From positions 1-64,000 of the forward strand of contig CACOVP010000004.1 of NCBI GenBank assembly GCA_902630665.1: DNA of 64,000 bases, read 5' to 3'. Source of the DNA: an uncultured Pelagibacteraceae bacterium (GTDB lineage Bacteria > Pseudomonadota > Alphaproteobacteria > Pelagibacterales > Pelagibacteraceae). Of this stretch, positions 10,806 to 20,823 are shown in pieces (positions within the stretch are counted from its first letter, which is position 1; each line of letters opens with the position of its first letter). The notes beneath the pieces were generated by a model. It did no database searches. It was not told the DNA's origin and saw only the letters and a program-made list of their open reading frames with translations. The translations under genes were made by a program, and so were the position numbers.

Positions 10806-11357
10806 TTAAATAAATTTTCTAAATTTTTTAATTTGATTTATTGCCAAGGTTGCAATTAAAATTTTTAACAACTCCGCTAACAAGAAAGGTTGAGCTCCCA
10901 ATTCGAATATTGGTTTATCCCAACCTATTAAAGTACCTAGCCATAACATCCCTAATACATAAATAAAGCTAGTGGCAAAAACTAATTTAAAAAAATTCTT
11001 AAAATAATTATTATCGTAAACAAATTTTCCTGCTACAAAACCAGCCACCACAAAACCTATCAAATAACCCATTGTTGGTCCTGTGAAGTATACTATTCCC
11101 ATACCTTTTTCTGGAGTTCCTGAAAACACTGGCAAACCAATTATACCTTCGAATAAATATAAAGAAATAGTTGCCACACCAAGTTTCCATCCAAAACATA
11201 TTCCTATTAACAAGACAACTAAAGTTTGCATTGTCATAGGGACTGGGTAAAATGGTATTTTTACTTTTGACGATATTGCTAAAAGAATTGAACCTAATAA
11301 GGCGATAAATATATATTTAATTATTTTTGGTTGTTTTAAACTTTTTACAAATTCCAT
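10806..11357 (-). CDS. bioY: Biotin transporter substrate-binding subunit BioY
   Basis: Membrane S-component of an ECF-type biotin importer. The 183-residue protein has about five or six hydrophobic helices and the BioY motifs KIPFYPVPMTMQTL and GPTMGYLIGF. It sits 31 bases after an ABC ATPase gene on the same strand, but that ATPase is of the exporter (ABC-2) class and not an obvious BioM. No bioM or bioN is in the window, so BioY may use a shared energising module or work alone. Biotin uptake fits a streamlined marine cell. Confidence 0.9.
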   Translation of the reverse strand: MEFVKSLKQPKIIKYIFIALLGSILLAISSKVKIPFYPVPMTMQTLVVLLIGICFGWKLGVATISLYLFEGIIGLPVFSGTPEKGMGIVYFTGPTMGYLIGFVVAGFVAGKFVYDNNYFKNFFKLVFATSFIYVLGMLWLGTLIGWDKPIFELGAQPFLLAELLKILIATLAINQIKKFRKFI

Positions 11358-11388
11358 TTAATTAATTTAACTTTTTTTTTATTAAAAT

Positions 11389-12318
11389 CTAGTGTTTTGT
11401 TAATTTAACAAAAACATCTTCTAAATCACCATCTTCAGTAGAAATATCCTCAATTTTGACGTTATTTTTATTCAAATAATTTATTATTTCTCCAAAATCA
11501 GTTGAATTTTTTTCATAAGTAACCAATATTGAATTTTTAGAGTTAATTTTAAAATTTATATTTTTCATAATTAAATTTTTATTCAATTCAATATTTTTGA
11601 CTTTAAATTTAATTTTTTTAGTTTTTATTCTTTCTAATAATTTTTCAGTGGTGTCTAATGCAACCAAATTTCCCTTGTCAATTATAGCAATTCGATCACA
11701 CATTTCCTGAGCTTCAATAAAGTAGTGAGTAGTTAATATTATTGTTACTCCTTCTTTGTTTAGTGCTTTAACATTTTCCCAAAGTTTATTTCTAAGCTCT
11801 ACATCTACACCAGCTGTGGGTTCATCTAATATTAAAATCGGAGGCTGATGTACCATAGCTTTTGCTATAAGTAATCTTCTTTTCATTCCACCTGATAAGC
11901 TTCTGGAGTATGCATTAGCCTTATCTTCGAGTGAAACCATATTTAATATCAAATCTGTTATTCGGTTTTCTTTAGTAATTCCATAAAGTCCGGCCTGGAG
12001 TTCAAGGAGTTTTTTAGGACTAAAAAAAGCATCTAAGTTTACTTCCTGGGGGACTATCCCCACGGACGCTCTAACTTGACGAGGATTTTGATCTAAATCA
12101 AAACCCCATACATTTACTTTTCCACTAGTTTTAATAACTGTGCCTCCTAGAATACTTAAAAAAGTTGTCTTGCCCGCTCCATTAGGTCCTAATAATCCAA
12201 ATATCTCACCTTGTCTGACTTCAAAACTTAATTCGTTTAAAGCTTTATTATGTTTTTCGGTTTTAGGACTAGAATAAACCTTTGTTAGATTTTCAACAGC
12301 TAGGGCAAATTTATTCAT
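11389..12318 (-). CDS. ABC-2-type transporter ATP-binding protein
   Basis: ATPase subunit of an exporter-type ABC transporter (CcmA/DrrA/NodI group). Walker A is GPNGAGKTT, the signature is LSGGMKRR, Walker B is ILILDEPTAGVD, and the switch histidine follows in TTHY. Residues about 225-309 form the extra C-terminal domain common in this group. No matching permease gene lies beside it, which is unusual. It lies upstream of bioY on the same strand and divergent from polA. Confidence 0.88.
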   Translation of the reverse strand: MNKFALAVENLTKVYSSPKTEKHNKALNELSFEVRQGEIFGLLGPNGAGKTTFLSILGGTVIKTSGKVNVWGFDLDQNPRQVRASVGIVPQEVNLDAFFSPKKLLELQAGLYGITKENRITDLILNMVSLEDKANAYSRSLSGGMKRRLLIAKAMVHQPPILILDEPTAGVDVELRNKLWENVKALNKEGVTIILTTHYFIEAQEMCDRIAIIDKGNLVALDTTEKLLERIKTKKIKFKVKNIELNKNLIMKNINFKINSKNSILVTYEKNSTDFGEIINYLNKNNVKIEDISTEDGDLEDVFVKLTKH

Positions 12319-12360
12319 ACTTTTTTATAATTCGTCAAGATTTCAATGTAATATGTATAT

Positions 12361-15123
12361 ATGAGTTCAATAAAAAAAACAGATCATTTTTATTTGGTAG
12401 ATGGATCTGGATATATTTTTCGCGCTTATTATGCTCTACCTCCTCTTTCAAGAAAAAGTGACGGTCTTCCAACTGGAGCGGTTAGTGGTTTCTGTTCTAT
12501 GCTTTTTAAATTATTAGAAGATGCTAGATCAGACGACTCTAAAAATAAACCAACTCATTTTGCAGTAATATTCGACTCTGCAAGAAAAAATTTTAGAAAT
12601 GAAATTTATAGCGAATATAAAGCTAATCGTGCCGAAGCACCAGATGACTTAGCTCCTCAATTTGAATATATAAGAAAATCAGTCGAAGCTTTTAATCTAC
12701 CGTCTATAGAACTTATTAATTATGAGGCAGATGATTTGATAGCTACCTACGCAAAAAAAATTATTGAGTCTGGAGCAAAAGTTACAGTAATTTCATCTGA
12801 TAAAGACTTAATGCAACTAGTCTCCACTAAGATAAGATTATTCGATCCAATGAAAAGTAAAGTTATTGGAGAAAAAGAAGTTTTTGAAAAATTTGGGGTT
12901 AAACCTAATCAAGTGATAGATGTTCAATCTTTGGCCGGAGACTCTTCTGACAATATTCCAGGAGTGCCAGGAATAGGAGTCAAAACTGCTGCAGAGCTAA
13001 TCAATAAATACAAAAACTTAGAAACCCTTCTTAAAAAAGCTTCCGAAATCAAACAAAATAAAAGAAGAGAAACACTTATCACTAATAAGGATAAAGCATT
13101 TTTGAGCAAACAACTAGTAACTTTAAAAGACGATGTCCCAATCAAAAATAAACCAAACGAGTTTTTAATCAAAAAAATCAATAAAGATAAACTTTATAAC
13201 TTTTTAAGAGAGATGGAATTTAATAGATTATTAAGTCAAGCTATAAGTTTTTATGGCGAACCTGGAGAAAAAAATTTTAGCCAGGACAAAAAATCAGAAC
13301 CGTCAAAAATAAATACAAAACAATATCAAAAAATTATAAAAGAAAACGATTTGGATAAGCTAATAATCGATTTAAATAAAAAAAGCATTATTTCTGTTGA
13401 TACCGAAACTTCTTCTCTTGATCCTCAAGAGGCAGAATTAATTGGTATTTCATTAAGTTATGCTAAAAATATTTCTTTTTACATTCCCGTCGCTCATGAA
13501 GATACAAATAGTTTGTCCAAAAATTTTGTTATAGAAAAACTTAAACCAATTTTGGAAGATCCAAGTATAAAAAAAGTTGGTCAAAACATTAAATATGATT
13601 TCATAATATTTAAAAAATACGGAATAGAATTAAACCCTGTTGAAGATACAATGTTACTCTCTTACACTTTAGATGCAGGAAATAATCGTCACAATATGGA
13701 TACTTTATCGGAAATACATCTCAACCATAAAACAATTTCTTACAAAGATCTGGTTGGTTCTGGAAAAAAACAATTAAAATTTTCAGAAGTAGATATAGAT
13801 AAAGCCACAGAATATGCTGCAGAAGACGCTGACGTAACTTTAAGATTATATGAAATTTTATCACAAAGGGTTTCAGACGAAAAGCTTAATCAAATTTATG
13901 AAGCTTTTGAAAAACCAATGATAAAGATTTTGTCCAAACTAGAGACTTATGGAGTAAAAGTAGATAACAATTATTTAAAAGAACTATCAAAAAAATTTGA
14001 AAAAAGATTAAAAAAAATAGAGAAAGAAATTTATCAAATTTCAGGAAAGGAATTTAATATTGGGTCCCCTAAACAACTTGGAGAAATAATTTATAACGAC
14101 TTAAAAATAGCAAAATTAAAAAAAACTAAAAAGGGCAGTCTAGCTACTAGTGCTAAAATATTAGAGGATCTTGCATTAACTGGTCAAAAATTTCCTAATT
14201 TAATATTAGAATGGAGACAAGTATCTAAACTTAAAAGTACCTATACTGATGCCCTTCAAGACCATATTAATAAAGATACCAAAAGAGTTCATACATCATT
14301 TCTTTTAGCAGCGACTAACACTGGTAGATTAGCCTCAAGTGATCCAAACTTACAAAATATACCAATTAAAACTTCAGACGGAAAAGAAATTAGAAAAGCT
14401 TTTATAGCTGAAAAAAATAATGTTCTTATTTCTGCTGATTACAATCAAATAGAGATGAGGATACTTGCTGATATGGCTGATGTTAAAGAGCTAAAAAAAG
14501 CATTCAAACAAAATCAAGACATTCACAAACTTACTGCAAGCCAAGTTTTTGGTGTGCCTATTAATAAAATTTCCGAAGATCAAAGAAGGAAAGCAAAGGC
14601 AATAAACTTTGGTATCATATACGGTATAACTCAATATGGATTAGCTAAGCAAATATCAGTTTCAAATGAAGAGGCTCAAGAATTTATCAATTCTTATTTT
14701 AAAAAATTTCCTGAAATAAAGGATTATATGAACTCTACAATTAAAAGCTGCAGAAAACTTGGATACGTATCAAACATTTTTGGTAGAAGAATTCATTTGA
14801 GAGGTATAAATGATAAAAATTTTAGTGTAAGAAGTTTTCAAGAAAGAGCAGCAATTAATGCTCCTATCCAAGGGTCCGCCGCTGATATAATTAGATTAGC
14901 AATGATTAAAATTGATAATATTCTGGAAGAAAAAAAAATAGCTAAAATGTTACTTCAAATACACGATGAACTAATATTTGAATGTTTAAAAAAAGATGAA
15001 AATAATGTTAAGAAATTAATTCAAAATGCTATGGTTTCAGTATCAAGCTCTGAATATCATAAATTCTCAATACCCTTAGAGGTAGGAGTAAACTCAGGTA
15101 ATAATTGGGGAGAGGCTCATTAA
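12361..15123 (+). CDS. polA: DNA polymerase I
   Basis: Repair and lagging-strand polymerase of 920 residues with all three domains. The N-terminal 5' nuclease opens with LVDGSGYIFRAYYALP and has SSDKDLMQL and the GVPGIG helix-hairpin-helix. The proofreading domain keeps its acidic residues (VDTETSSLD), so it should be active. The polymerase domain has DYNQIEMR, RRKAKAINFGIIYG and QIHDELIFE. No truncation is seen. The reverse-strand ABC ATPase starts 42 bases away, so a promoter must lie in that gap. Confidence 0.97.
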   Translation: MSSIKKTDHFYLVDGSGYIFRAYYALPPLSRKSDGLPTGAVSGFCSMLFKLLEDARSDDSKNKPTHFAVIFDSARKNFRNEIYSEYKANRAEAPDDLAPQFEYIRKSVEAFNLPSIELINYEADDLIATYAKKIIESGAKVTVISSDKDLMQLVSTKIRLFDPMKSKVIGEKEVFEKFGVKPNQVIDVQSLAGDSSDNIPGVPGIGVKTAAELINKYKNLETLLKKASEIKQNKRRETLITNKDKAFLSKQLVTLKDDVPIKNKPNEFLIKKINKDKLYNFLREMEFNRLLSQAISFYGEPGEKNFSQDKKSEPSKINTKQYQKIIKENDLDKLIIDLNKKSIISVDTETSSLDPQEAELIGISLSYAKNISFYIPVAHEDTNSLSKNFVIEKLKPILEDPSIKKVGQNIKYDFIIFKKYGIELNPVEDTMLLSYTLDAGNNRHNMDTLSEIHLNHKTISYKDLVGSGKKQLKFSEVDIDKATEYAAEDADVTLRLYEILSQRVSDEKLNQIYEAFEKPMIKILSKLETYGVKVDNNYLKELSKKFEKRLKKIEKEIYQISGKEFNIGSPKQLGEIIYNDLKIAKLKKTKKGSLATSAKILEDLALTGQKFPNLILEWRQVSKLKSTYTDALQDHINKDTKRVHTSFLLAATNTGRLASSDPNLQNIPIKTSDGKEIRKAFIAEKNNVLISADYNQIEMRILADMADVKELKKAFKQNQDIHKLTASQVFGVPINKISEDQRRKAKAINFGIIYGITQYGLAKQISVSNEEAQEFINSYFKKFPEIKDYMNSTIKSCRKLGYVSNIFGRRIHLRGINDKNFSVRSFQERAAINAPIQGSAADIIRLAMIKIDNILEEKKIAKMLLQIHDELIFECLKKDENNVKKLIQNAMVSVSSSEYHKFSIPLEVGVNSGNNWGEAH

Positions 15124-15161
15124 CGCCTAAATTTTGACATTAAGATTATGAATATAAAATT

Positions 15162-15860
15162 ATGGCTCATACAATTGCATTAGTAGATGACGATAGAAAT
15201 ATTCTGACCGGAATAAGTATGGCACTTGAACGAGAAGGCTTCAAAGTACAAACTTACATAGACGGAGAGTCTGCTTTAATTGGTTTGACAAGAAATCCTC
15301 CCGACCTAGCTGTTTTAGATATTAAAATGCCAAGAATGGATGGAGAAGAGCTTTTAAAAAAATTAAAAAAGAAAATGTCTATACCTATAATATTTTTAAC
15401 GTCAAAAGATGAGGAAGTAGACGAATTACTCGGGTTAAAACTTGGAGCAGACGATTTTGTGAAAAAATCTGGAGGATTTTCTACTAAGGTGCTTATTGAA
15501 AGAATTAGAGTACAACTTAGAAAAAAATCTAATGTTGTAGATGATACAAAAAATATTATCAGCCATGGAAAGCTAAAGCTAGATCCAGCTCAGCTAGAAT
15601 GCGAATGGAATGGTAAGCCTTTACCGGATAAACTGACAACAACAGAATTTCTTATTGTTAAGGAATTGGCAAAAAGACCAGGTGTTATTAAAGAACGAGC
15701 TCATTTAATGGATATTGCATATAAGGAAAATACAGAAATAGAAGATAGAACTATTGATAGTCACGTAAAAAGAATAAGGAAAAAATTTAAAAAAGTAGAC
15801 GAAAAATTTTCAGCAATTGAAACTAGATATGGAAGCGGGTATAGATGGAATGTTAGTTAA
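15162..15860 (+). CDS. chvI: Envelope-stress response regulator ChvI (OmpR family)
   Basis: Response regulator with a receiver domain (LVDDDRN, phospho-acceptor D53 in VLDIKMPRMDG, LTSK, GADDFV) and a winged-helix OmpR-type C-terminus (LTTTEFLIVKEL, ERTIDSHVKRIRKKF-like segment, GSGYRW). Order and sequence match alphaproteobacterial ChvI, which controls envelope and acid-stress genes. The stop overlaps the ATG of chvG by one base (TAATG). Which stimulus it answers in this organism is not known. Confidence 0.9.
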   Translation: MAHTIALVDDDRNILTGISMALEREGFKVQTYIDGESALIGLTRNPPDLAVLDIKMPRMDGEELLKKLKKKMSIPIIFLTSKDEEVDELLGLKLGADDFVKKSGGFSTKVLIERIRVQLRKKSNVVDDTKNIISHGKLKLDPAQLECEWNGKPLPDKLTTTEFLIVKELAKRPGVIKERAHLMDIAYKENTEIEDRTIDSHVKRIRKKFKKVDEKFSAIETRYGSGYRWNVS

Positions 15861-17380
15861 TGAATCGAAAAAAAACAGCATCTATATTAAAAAAATTTCT
15901 ATTATTTAATTTAATAGTCTTCTCAGTATTAGGTCTTTTTACAATTATTTATCTAGAGGCAATTCAGCCAAATTTAGTAAAAGAAAGAGCACTCAATCAT
16001 AAAATAATTATTAAAAATACAGTTGATCACATCGAAAGATTAAACATTAATTATACCAAGGAGGGTGTAAGAACTTTTTTGCTATCAACTAGATTTTTAT
16101 TCCAAAGTTTAGACAGAGTAAGGTTTTACGATTTATCGGGTCAGTTAGTAGGTGATACTAATATTTTAGATCTTGAACCTGGTGTTTTTTCCAGATCAGA
16201 TATAATCATTGAGGAGCCAATTTCAGGAGAAACTAATTTAGCTAAATCTAAAAAAAATACTGAGACAAAAAAAACAGATAAAATAAAAGATATTATTATT
16301 AATAGTTATACCGGTGAGGTAATGACAATGTCGGATACTAATAATAATAATTTTTTTGTTAACACTCTTTCAAAAATAAGTGTTCAAAATAATGAAATAG
16401 GATTCATCTTGGTTTCTGAGCAGGCCAACGATATTTTAACAGCAGTCAAAGAAAGAAAGGCCTTTATAATTCGGACTATGCTAGCGGTTGCTCTTGTGAT
16501 TTTAATTTTTTCATTATTTTTAAACAAATATATTCTAAAACCTATAGGACTTCTTGTGAATTTTAGTGACTCAATTAAAAACAAGTCTGATCAAAGTATA
16601 GATATTAAAAAGATATTTATTAGAAATGATGAGATTGGAAAACTGACAAAGTCAATCGATGAGATGACAAAAGAATTACAACAAAGAACTAATAGAGCTG
16701 AAACATTTTCTAATGACTTATCCCATGAAATTAGGAATCCATTAGCCTCACTTAAAAGTGCATCAGAACTTCTTGATAAAACTACTCAAAAAAATGAAAG
16801 TGAAAAGTTACTTAAAATTATAAATCATGATGTTGAAAGAATTGAGAGGTTAATAACAGACTATTCTCAAATGTTAAAAGATGAAGCATCTCTATCAAGA
16901 GAAAAAATGAGTAAAATAAATTTAATAGATATTATAACTAATGTTGTAGAGGACTTTAAGCAAGATCTTGAAAATCAAAATAAAAATATTGAGATAAAGA
17001 TTATTCTAAAAATAATTTCAGAAAATGGTGAATTTATTTTAGGTATTGAAAATCGTTTGGAGCAAGTTATTGCCAATTTGCTAGATAATTCTATTTCTTT
17101 CAGCAAAGAGAATCAAATTATTGAAATCGAAGTCGAGGAAACCTCAAAAAACTTAGTTATAACGATCAAAGATCAAGGGCCAGGATTTTCAGAGACATCA
17201 CCTCAAAAAATATTTAAACGATTTTATAGCAATAGGCCTAAAAGTTTTGGTCAACATTCAGGTTTAGGCTTAAATATTGTTAAAAATATTGTAGAATTAC
17301 ATAAAGGAACAGTGGCAGCTTCAAATCGAATTAATTCTAAGGGAGCTCAAGTAAAGGTATTACTACCTAAATATTCCTAG
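15860..17380 (+). CDS. chvG: Sensor histidine kinase ChvG
   Basis: Membrane kinase partner of ChvI. Two membrane helices (about 12-32 and 201-222) flank a periplasmic sensor region of about 170 residues. They are followed by a HAMP linker, H289 in DLSHEIRNPLAS, the N-box DNSISFS, and G-boxes DQGPGF and HSGLGLNIV. The 506-residue length is normal for the family. In many alphaproteobacteria hprK and PTS genes follow; here ahcY comes next after 47 bases, so that PTS branch is absent at this place. Confidence 0.9.
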   Translation: MNRKKTASILKKFLLFNLIVFSVLGLFTIIYLEAIQPNLVKERALNHKIIIKNTVDHIERLNINYTKEGVRTFLLSTRFLFQSLDRVRFYDLSGQLVGDTNILDLEPGVFSRSDIIIEEPISGETNLAKSKKNTETKKTDKIKDIIINSYTGEVMTMSDTNNNNFFVNTLSKISVQNNEIGFILVSEQANDILTAVKERKAFIIRTMLAVALVILIFSLFLNKYILKPIGLLVNFSDSIKNKSDQSIDIKKIFIRNDEIGKLTKSIDEMTKELQQRTNRAETFSNDLSHEIRNPLASLKSASELLDKTTQKNESEKLLKIINHDVERIERLITDYSQMLKDEASLSREKMSKINLIDIITNVVEDFKQDLENQNKNIEIKIILKIISENGEFILGIENRLEQVIANLLDNSISFSKENQIIEIEVEETSKNLVITIKDQGPGFSETSPQKIFKRFYSNRPKSFGQHSGLGLNIVKNIVELHKGTVAASNRINSKGAQVKVLLPKYS

Positions 17381-17389
17381 CAATGTTTC

Positions 17390-17418
17390 TTGCCATGAAT
17401 AGTTTATGTTGATATTAA
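17390..17418 (+). promoter_or_regulatory. Putative ahcY promoter
   Basis: TTGCCA (17390-17395), a 17-base spacer and TATTAA (17413-17418). The ATG of ahcY is at 17428, so the predicted leader is only about 3 bases. No Shine-Dalgarno sequence is visible before this ATG, which agrees with a nearly leaderless transcript. Confidence 0.45.
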
Positions 17419-17427
17419 AGTTTCAAA

Positions 17428-18717
17428 ATGTCTCAAGATTATAAAGTAAAAGATTTAAATTTAGCAGATTTCGGGAGAAAAGAAATTTCACTTGCCGAGA
17501 CAGAGATGCCAGGGCTTATGGCTTTAAGAAAAGAATATAAAGACAAAAAACCACTCAAAGGTGCTAGAATTTTAGGTTGTCTCCATATGACTATCCAAAC
17601 AGCTGTATTGATAGAAACTTTAGTAGAGCTAGGTGCAGAAGTAAGATGGTCTTCTTGTAACATATTTTCAACTCAGGACCATGCAGCAGCAGCAATAGCT
17701 AAAGCGGGTATCCCTGTCTTTGCCTGGAAAGGTGAAACAGAGAAAGAGTATTGGTGGTGTGTAAAGCAAACTATTGAAGGAAAAAAGGATTGGAAACCGA
17801 ATATGATATTAGATGATGGTGGAGATCTTACAGGATTAATGCATAAAGAATATAAGAACCTTTTAAAAGATGTAAAAGGTGTATCTGAAGAGACAACTAC
17901 TGGAGTTTTAGCACTTAAAAAAATGGAGGAAAAGAAACAACTTCTTATACCAGCATTTAACGTCAATGATTCAGTGACTAAATCTAAATTTGATAATTTG
18001 TATGGATGCAGAGAAAGTTTAGTAGATGGGATTAAAAGAGCGACTGATGTAATGATGTCAGGAAAAGTTGCAATAGTTGCAGGTTTTGGCGATGTTGGAA
18101 AAGGAAGCGCTGCTTCTTTACGTCAAGCTGGAGCTAGGGTCCTAATTACCGAGACAGATCCAATATGCGCATTACAAGCGGCAATGGAAGGATATGAAGT
18201 TGTATTAATGGACGAAGCAATTAAAGAAGCTGATATTGTTGTTACTGCCACTGGCAACAAAGATATTGTTACTGCAGACCACATGAGAGACATGAAAGAT
18301 AGAGCCATTTTATGTAATATTGGTCACTTTGATAACGAAATTCAAGTTGAAGCTTTAAAAAATTATAAGTGGGATGAGATAAAGCCTCAAGTTCATGAAA
18401 TAGAACTACCTAGTAAAAAAAGAATTATTTTATTGGCTGAGGGAAGACTTGTAAATTTAGGATGTGCCACTGGACATCCTAGTTTTGTAATGAGCGCCTC
18501 ATTTACTAACCAGGTCATTGCTCAAATAGAGCTTTGGAACAATTCAGATAAATATGAGAATAAAGTTTATGTATTACCAAAACATTTAGATGAAAAAGTT
18601 GCAATGTTACATTTAGATAAAGTTGGAGCAAAATTAACAAAAATGTCTAAGGAACAAGCAGATTATATTAGCGTTAAACCATCAGGACCATTTAAACCAG
18701 ATACTTATCGCTACTAA
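17428..18717 (+). CDS. ahcY: S-adenosylhomocysteine hydrolase
   Basis: NAD-dependent enzyme that splits S-adenosylhomocysteine into adenosine and homocysteine, keeping methylation reactions going. Clear family features are [22 protein letters not shown], the NAD-binding loop [10 protein letters not shown], and the C-terminal [12 protein letters not shown] with the conserved lysine and tyrosine. Length (429) is that of the short bacterial form. It is followed by tsaE after 11 bases, so ahcY, tsaE, amgK and murU may be one operon. Confidence 0.97.
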   Translation: MSQDYKVKDLNLADFGRKEISLAETEMPGLMALRKEYKDKKPLKGARILGCLHMTIQTAVLIETLVELGAEVRWSSCNIFSTQDHAAAAIAKAGIPVFAWKGETEKEYWWCVKQTIEGKKDWKPNMILDDGGDLTGLMHKEYKNLLKDVKGVSEETTTGVLALKKMEEKKQLLIPAFNVNDSVTKSKFDNLYGCRESLVDGIKRATDVMMSGKVAIVAGFGDVGKGSAASLRQAGARVLITETDPICALQAAMEGYEVVLMDEAIKEADIVVTATGNKDIVTADHMRDMKDRAILCNIGHFDNEIQVEALKNYKWDEIKPQVHEIELPSKKRIILLAEGRLVNLGCATGHPSFVMSASFTNQVIAQIELWNNSDKYENKVYVLPKHLDEKVAMLHLDKVGAKLTKMSKEQADYISVKPSGPFKPDTYRY

Positions 18718-18728
18718 AATAGTAGCAA

Positions 18729-19169
18729 ATGATTGTTAAATCTCTAGATCATCTCAACTCAATATCACAAAAGGTTGCCGACCAACTTAAAAAGAACGAT
18801 TGTGTTTACTTAGTCGGTGAAATCGGTGTAGGAAAAACTACCTTTACTAGATATCTAATTAATTATTTACAAGAAAAAAAAGGAGAAAAAATTACAGAAG
18901 TACTAAGTCCTACTTTTAACTTATTATATGAATATGATCTTAAAGATCTAAAAATTATGCATTATGATCTTTATAGAATCAGAGAGGAAAAGGAATTGGA
19001 ACATTTAGGAATATTTTCAAATAAACAAGACATTAAAATCATAGAATGGCCAAAATTTATTAAAACTCCATTATCTGATAAATTAGAAATACATATAGAT
19101 TATGTTATTGATGAAAATGAGAGAGACATTAAATTTATAGGCTCAGGTAAATGGCAAAATTTTAAATGA
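18729..19169 (+). CDS. tsaE: tRNA threonylcarbamoyladenosine biosynthesis ATPase TsaE
   Basis: Small P-loop ATPase (146 residues) that works with TsaB and TsaD to make the t6A modification of ANN-decoding tRNAs. Walker A is GEIGVGKTTFTR, and SPTFNLLYEY and HYDLYR are family hallmarks, with IIEWP near the C-terminus. Its stop overlaps the start of amgK by 4 bases. Position before amgK and murU is the standard alphaproteobacterial order. Confidence 0.93.
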   Translation: MIVKSLDHLNSISQKVADQLKKNDCVYLVGEIGVGKTTFTRYLINYLQEKKGEKITEVLSPTFNLLYEYDLKDLKIMHYDLYRIREEKELEHLGIFSNKQDIKIIEWPKFIKTPLSDKLEIHIDYVIDENERDIKFIGSGKWQNFK

Positions 19170-20128
19170 ATTACAAGCTTAAAAAGATTTCAGGAGATGC
19201 TTCGTTTAGAGAATTTTATAGATTACAAAAAGGACGTAAAACATCAATTATAGTACTGGCAAAAAAAGAAAAATTCAAAAATCTAATCACTTATATTGTA
19301 GTTAATAGTATTTTAAAAAAAAATAAAATTTACGTTCCAAATTTAATATCTAATCACTTTGATAATAATATCATCGAGATAACTGATTTTGGAGACAAAT
19401 CATTTTTAAACTTAATATTAAAAAAAAAAAATAAATACAACGATTACAAAGATTTGATAAAAATTATTATTAAACTCCAAAATATTAAATTAAGGCGGAA
19501 TTACCGTCTTGGAAAATTTAAAATTAACTTTAAAAAATATTCAATTAAAGATCTTCATAAAGAGTCCGATTTATTTTTTGATTGGTATTTAAAGTTTTGT
19601 TTAAAAAGTTCAAAACTCAAAACAATCAAAAACATAATGAAAAAAGAATTAAATAAAGTATATAAAAAAATTTATTTCAGAAATAATGTTTTTGTGCACA
19701 GAGATTTTCATGCATCAAATATTATGGTAAATAAAAATAGACTTGGATTGATAGATAGCCAGGATGCAACAATCGGAAATCCACTATATGATGTAGCTTC
19801 ATTAATAGATGATGTGAGAATTAAACTACCTTCAACTTTGCAAGACAAATTATTAAAATTTTATTATTCCAAATCCAAATTTAAAAACGAACAATATGAA
19901 AATTTAAAAAATGACTTTGAAATATTATCTGTTCAAAGAAATTTAAAAATTTTAGGTATATTTGTGAGACTTTTTAAAAGAGATAGTAAATCAGATTACC
20001 TTAAATATTTGCCTTACACTTGGAGTTTAATTGAAAGACGACTTAAAAATCCAGTTTTTAAGAACTTTAATTTAATTTTAAAAAAACATTTAAAAATCCA
20101 AAAATTAAGAAAAATAAATAATTTATGA
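19166..20128 (+). CDS. amgK: N-acetylmuramate/N-acetylglucosamine kinase AmgK
   Basis: Sugar kinase of the aminoglycoside-phosphotransferase fold that phosphorylates the anomeric carbon of N-acetylmuramic acid during cell-wall recycling. The catalytic loop HRDFHASNIMV and the magnesium site LIDSQDATIGNP are clear, and GDASFREF is the glycine-loop region. The 320-residue protein is very lysine-rich. It overlaps tsaE and murU by 4 bases each, and the pairing with murU supports this role over a drug-resistance function. Confidence 0.87.
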   Translation: MNYKLKKISGDASFREFYRLQKGRKTSIIVLAKKEKFKNLITYIVVNSILKKNKIYVPNLISNHFDNNIIEITDFGDKSFLNLILKKKNKYNDYKDLIKIIIKLQNIKLRRNYRLGKFKINFKKYSIKDLHKESDLFFDWYLKFCLKSSKLKTIKNIMKKELNKVYKKIYFRNNVFVHRDFHASNIMVNKNRLGLIDSQDATIGNPLYDVASLIDDVRIKLPSTLQDKLLKFYYSKSKFKNEQYENLKNDFEILSVQRNLKILGIFVRLFKRDSKSDYLKYLPYTWSLIERRLKNPVFKNFNLILKKHLKIQKLRKINNL

Positions 20129-20823
20129 AAATAAAATATGGGATGATACTAGCCGCAGGTTTAGGGAAAAGAATGCGACCTATCACTAATAAAAAACCAA
20201 AACCATTATTAGAAGTAGGTGGCATCACTCTCCTTGAAAGAGCTATTAATCTCCTAACCAATCATGGTGTAAAAGAGATAAGCGTGAATATTCATCACCT
20301 TGGCGATCAAATTGAAAAATTTATCTCAAATTTAAAATCTGAAATTAAAATCAAAATATCTAATGAAAAAGATTTATTATTAGATACGGGGGGTGGAGTA
20401 AAAAAAGGGACAAAAGATTTCCAGGAAAACCCTTTTTTTGTAATAAACCCAGATACACTCTGGAGTAATAATTATTCTGAAGAAGTTCAATCTTTAGAAA
20501 AAGAGTATTTCACAAATAAAAGACCGTGTTTATTACTGGTGAAAAAAGAATTATCTTTGGATAACTCATTCAAGGGTGACTTTAATTTAAACAATAATTT
20601 AATTTCTAAAGATGAGCAGAACCAATTTATTTTTACTGGCCTACAAATAATAAAAAACGATCATTTTCTCTCTTTTAATAAAGATATTTTTTCAATGAAT
20701 GAAGTTTGGGCAAAATTGATAAGAGAAAAAAAACTTGGTGGATTAGAAAGTAATCAAAAGTTTTATCATTTAAACACCCTAGAAATGTTTGAAAAAATAT
20801 CTTCGTTAAGTTCTATTGATTAA
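20125..20823 (+). CDS. murU: N-acetylmuramate-1-phosphate uridylyltransferase MurU
   Basis: Nucleotidyltransferase making UDP-MurNAc from MurNAc-1-phosphate, bypassing early peptidoglycan synthesis. The N-terminal nucleotide loop is MILAAGLGKRMRP with KPKPLLEVGG, and the metal-binding site is NPDTLW. Being partner to amgK supports MurU over GlmU- or mannose-type relatives. In many alphaproteobacteria addB and addA follow here; in this window gpmA follows convergently, overlapping by 11 bases. Confidence 0.85.
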   Translation: MKIKYGMILAAGLGKRMRPITNKKPKPLLEVGGITLLERAINLLTNHGVKEISVNIHHLGDQIEKFISNLKSEIKIKISNEKDLLLDTGGGVKKGTKDFQENPFFVINPDTLWSNNYSEEVQSLEKEYFTNKRPCLLLVKKELSLDNSFKGDFNLNNNLISKDEQNQFIFTGLQIIKNDHFLSFNKDIFSMNEVWAKLIREKKLGGLESNQKFYHLNTLEMFEKISSLSSID

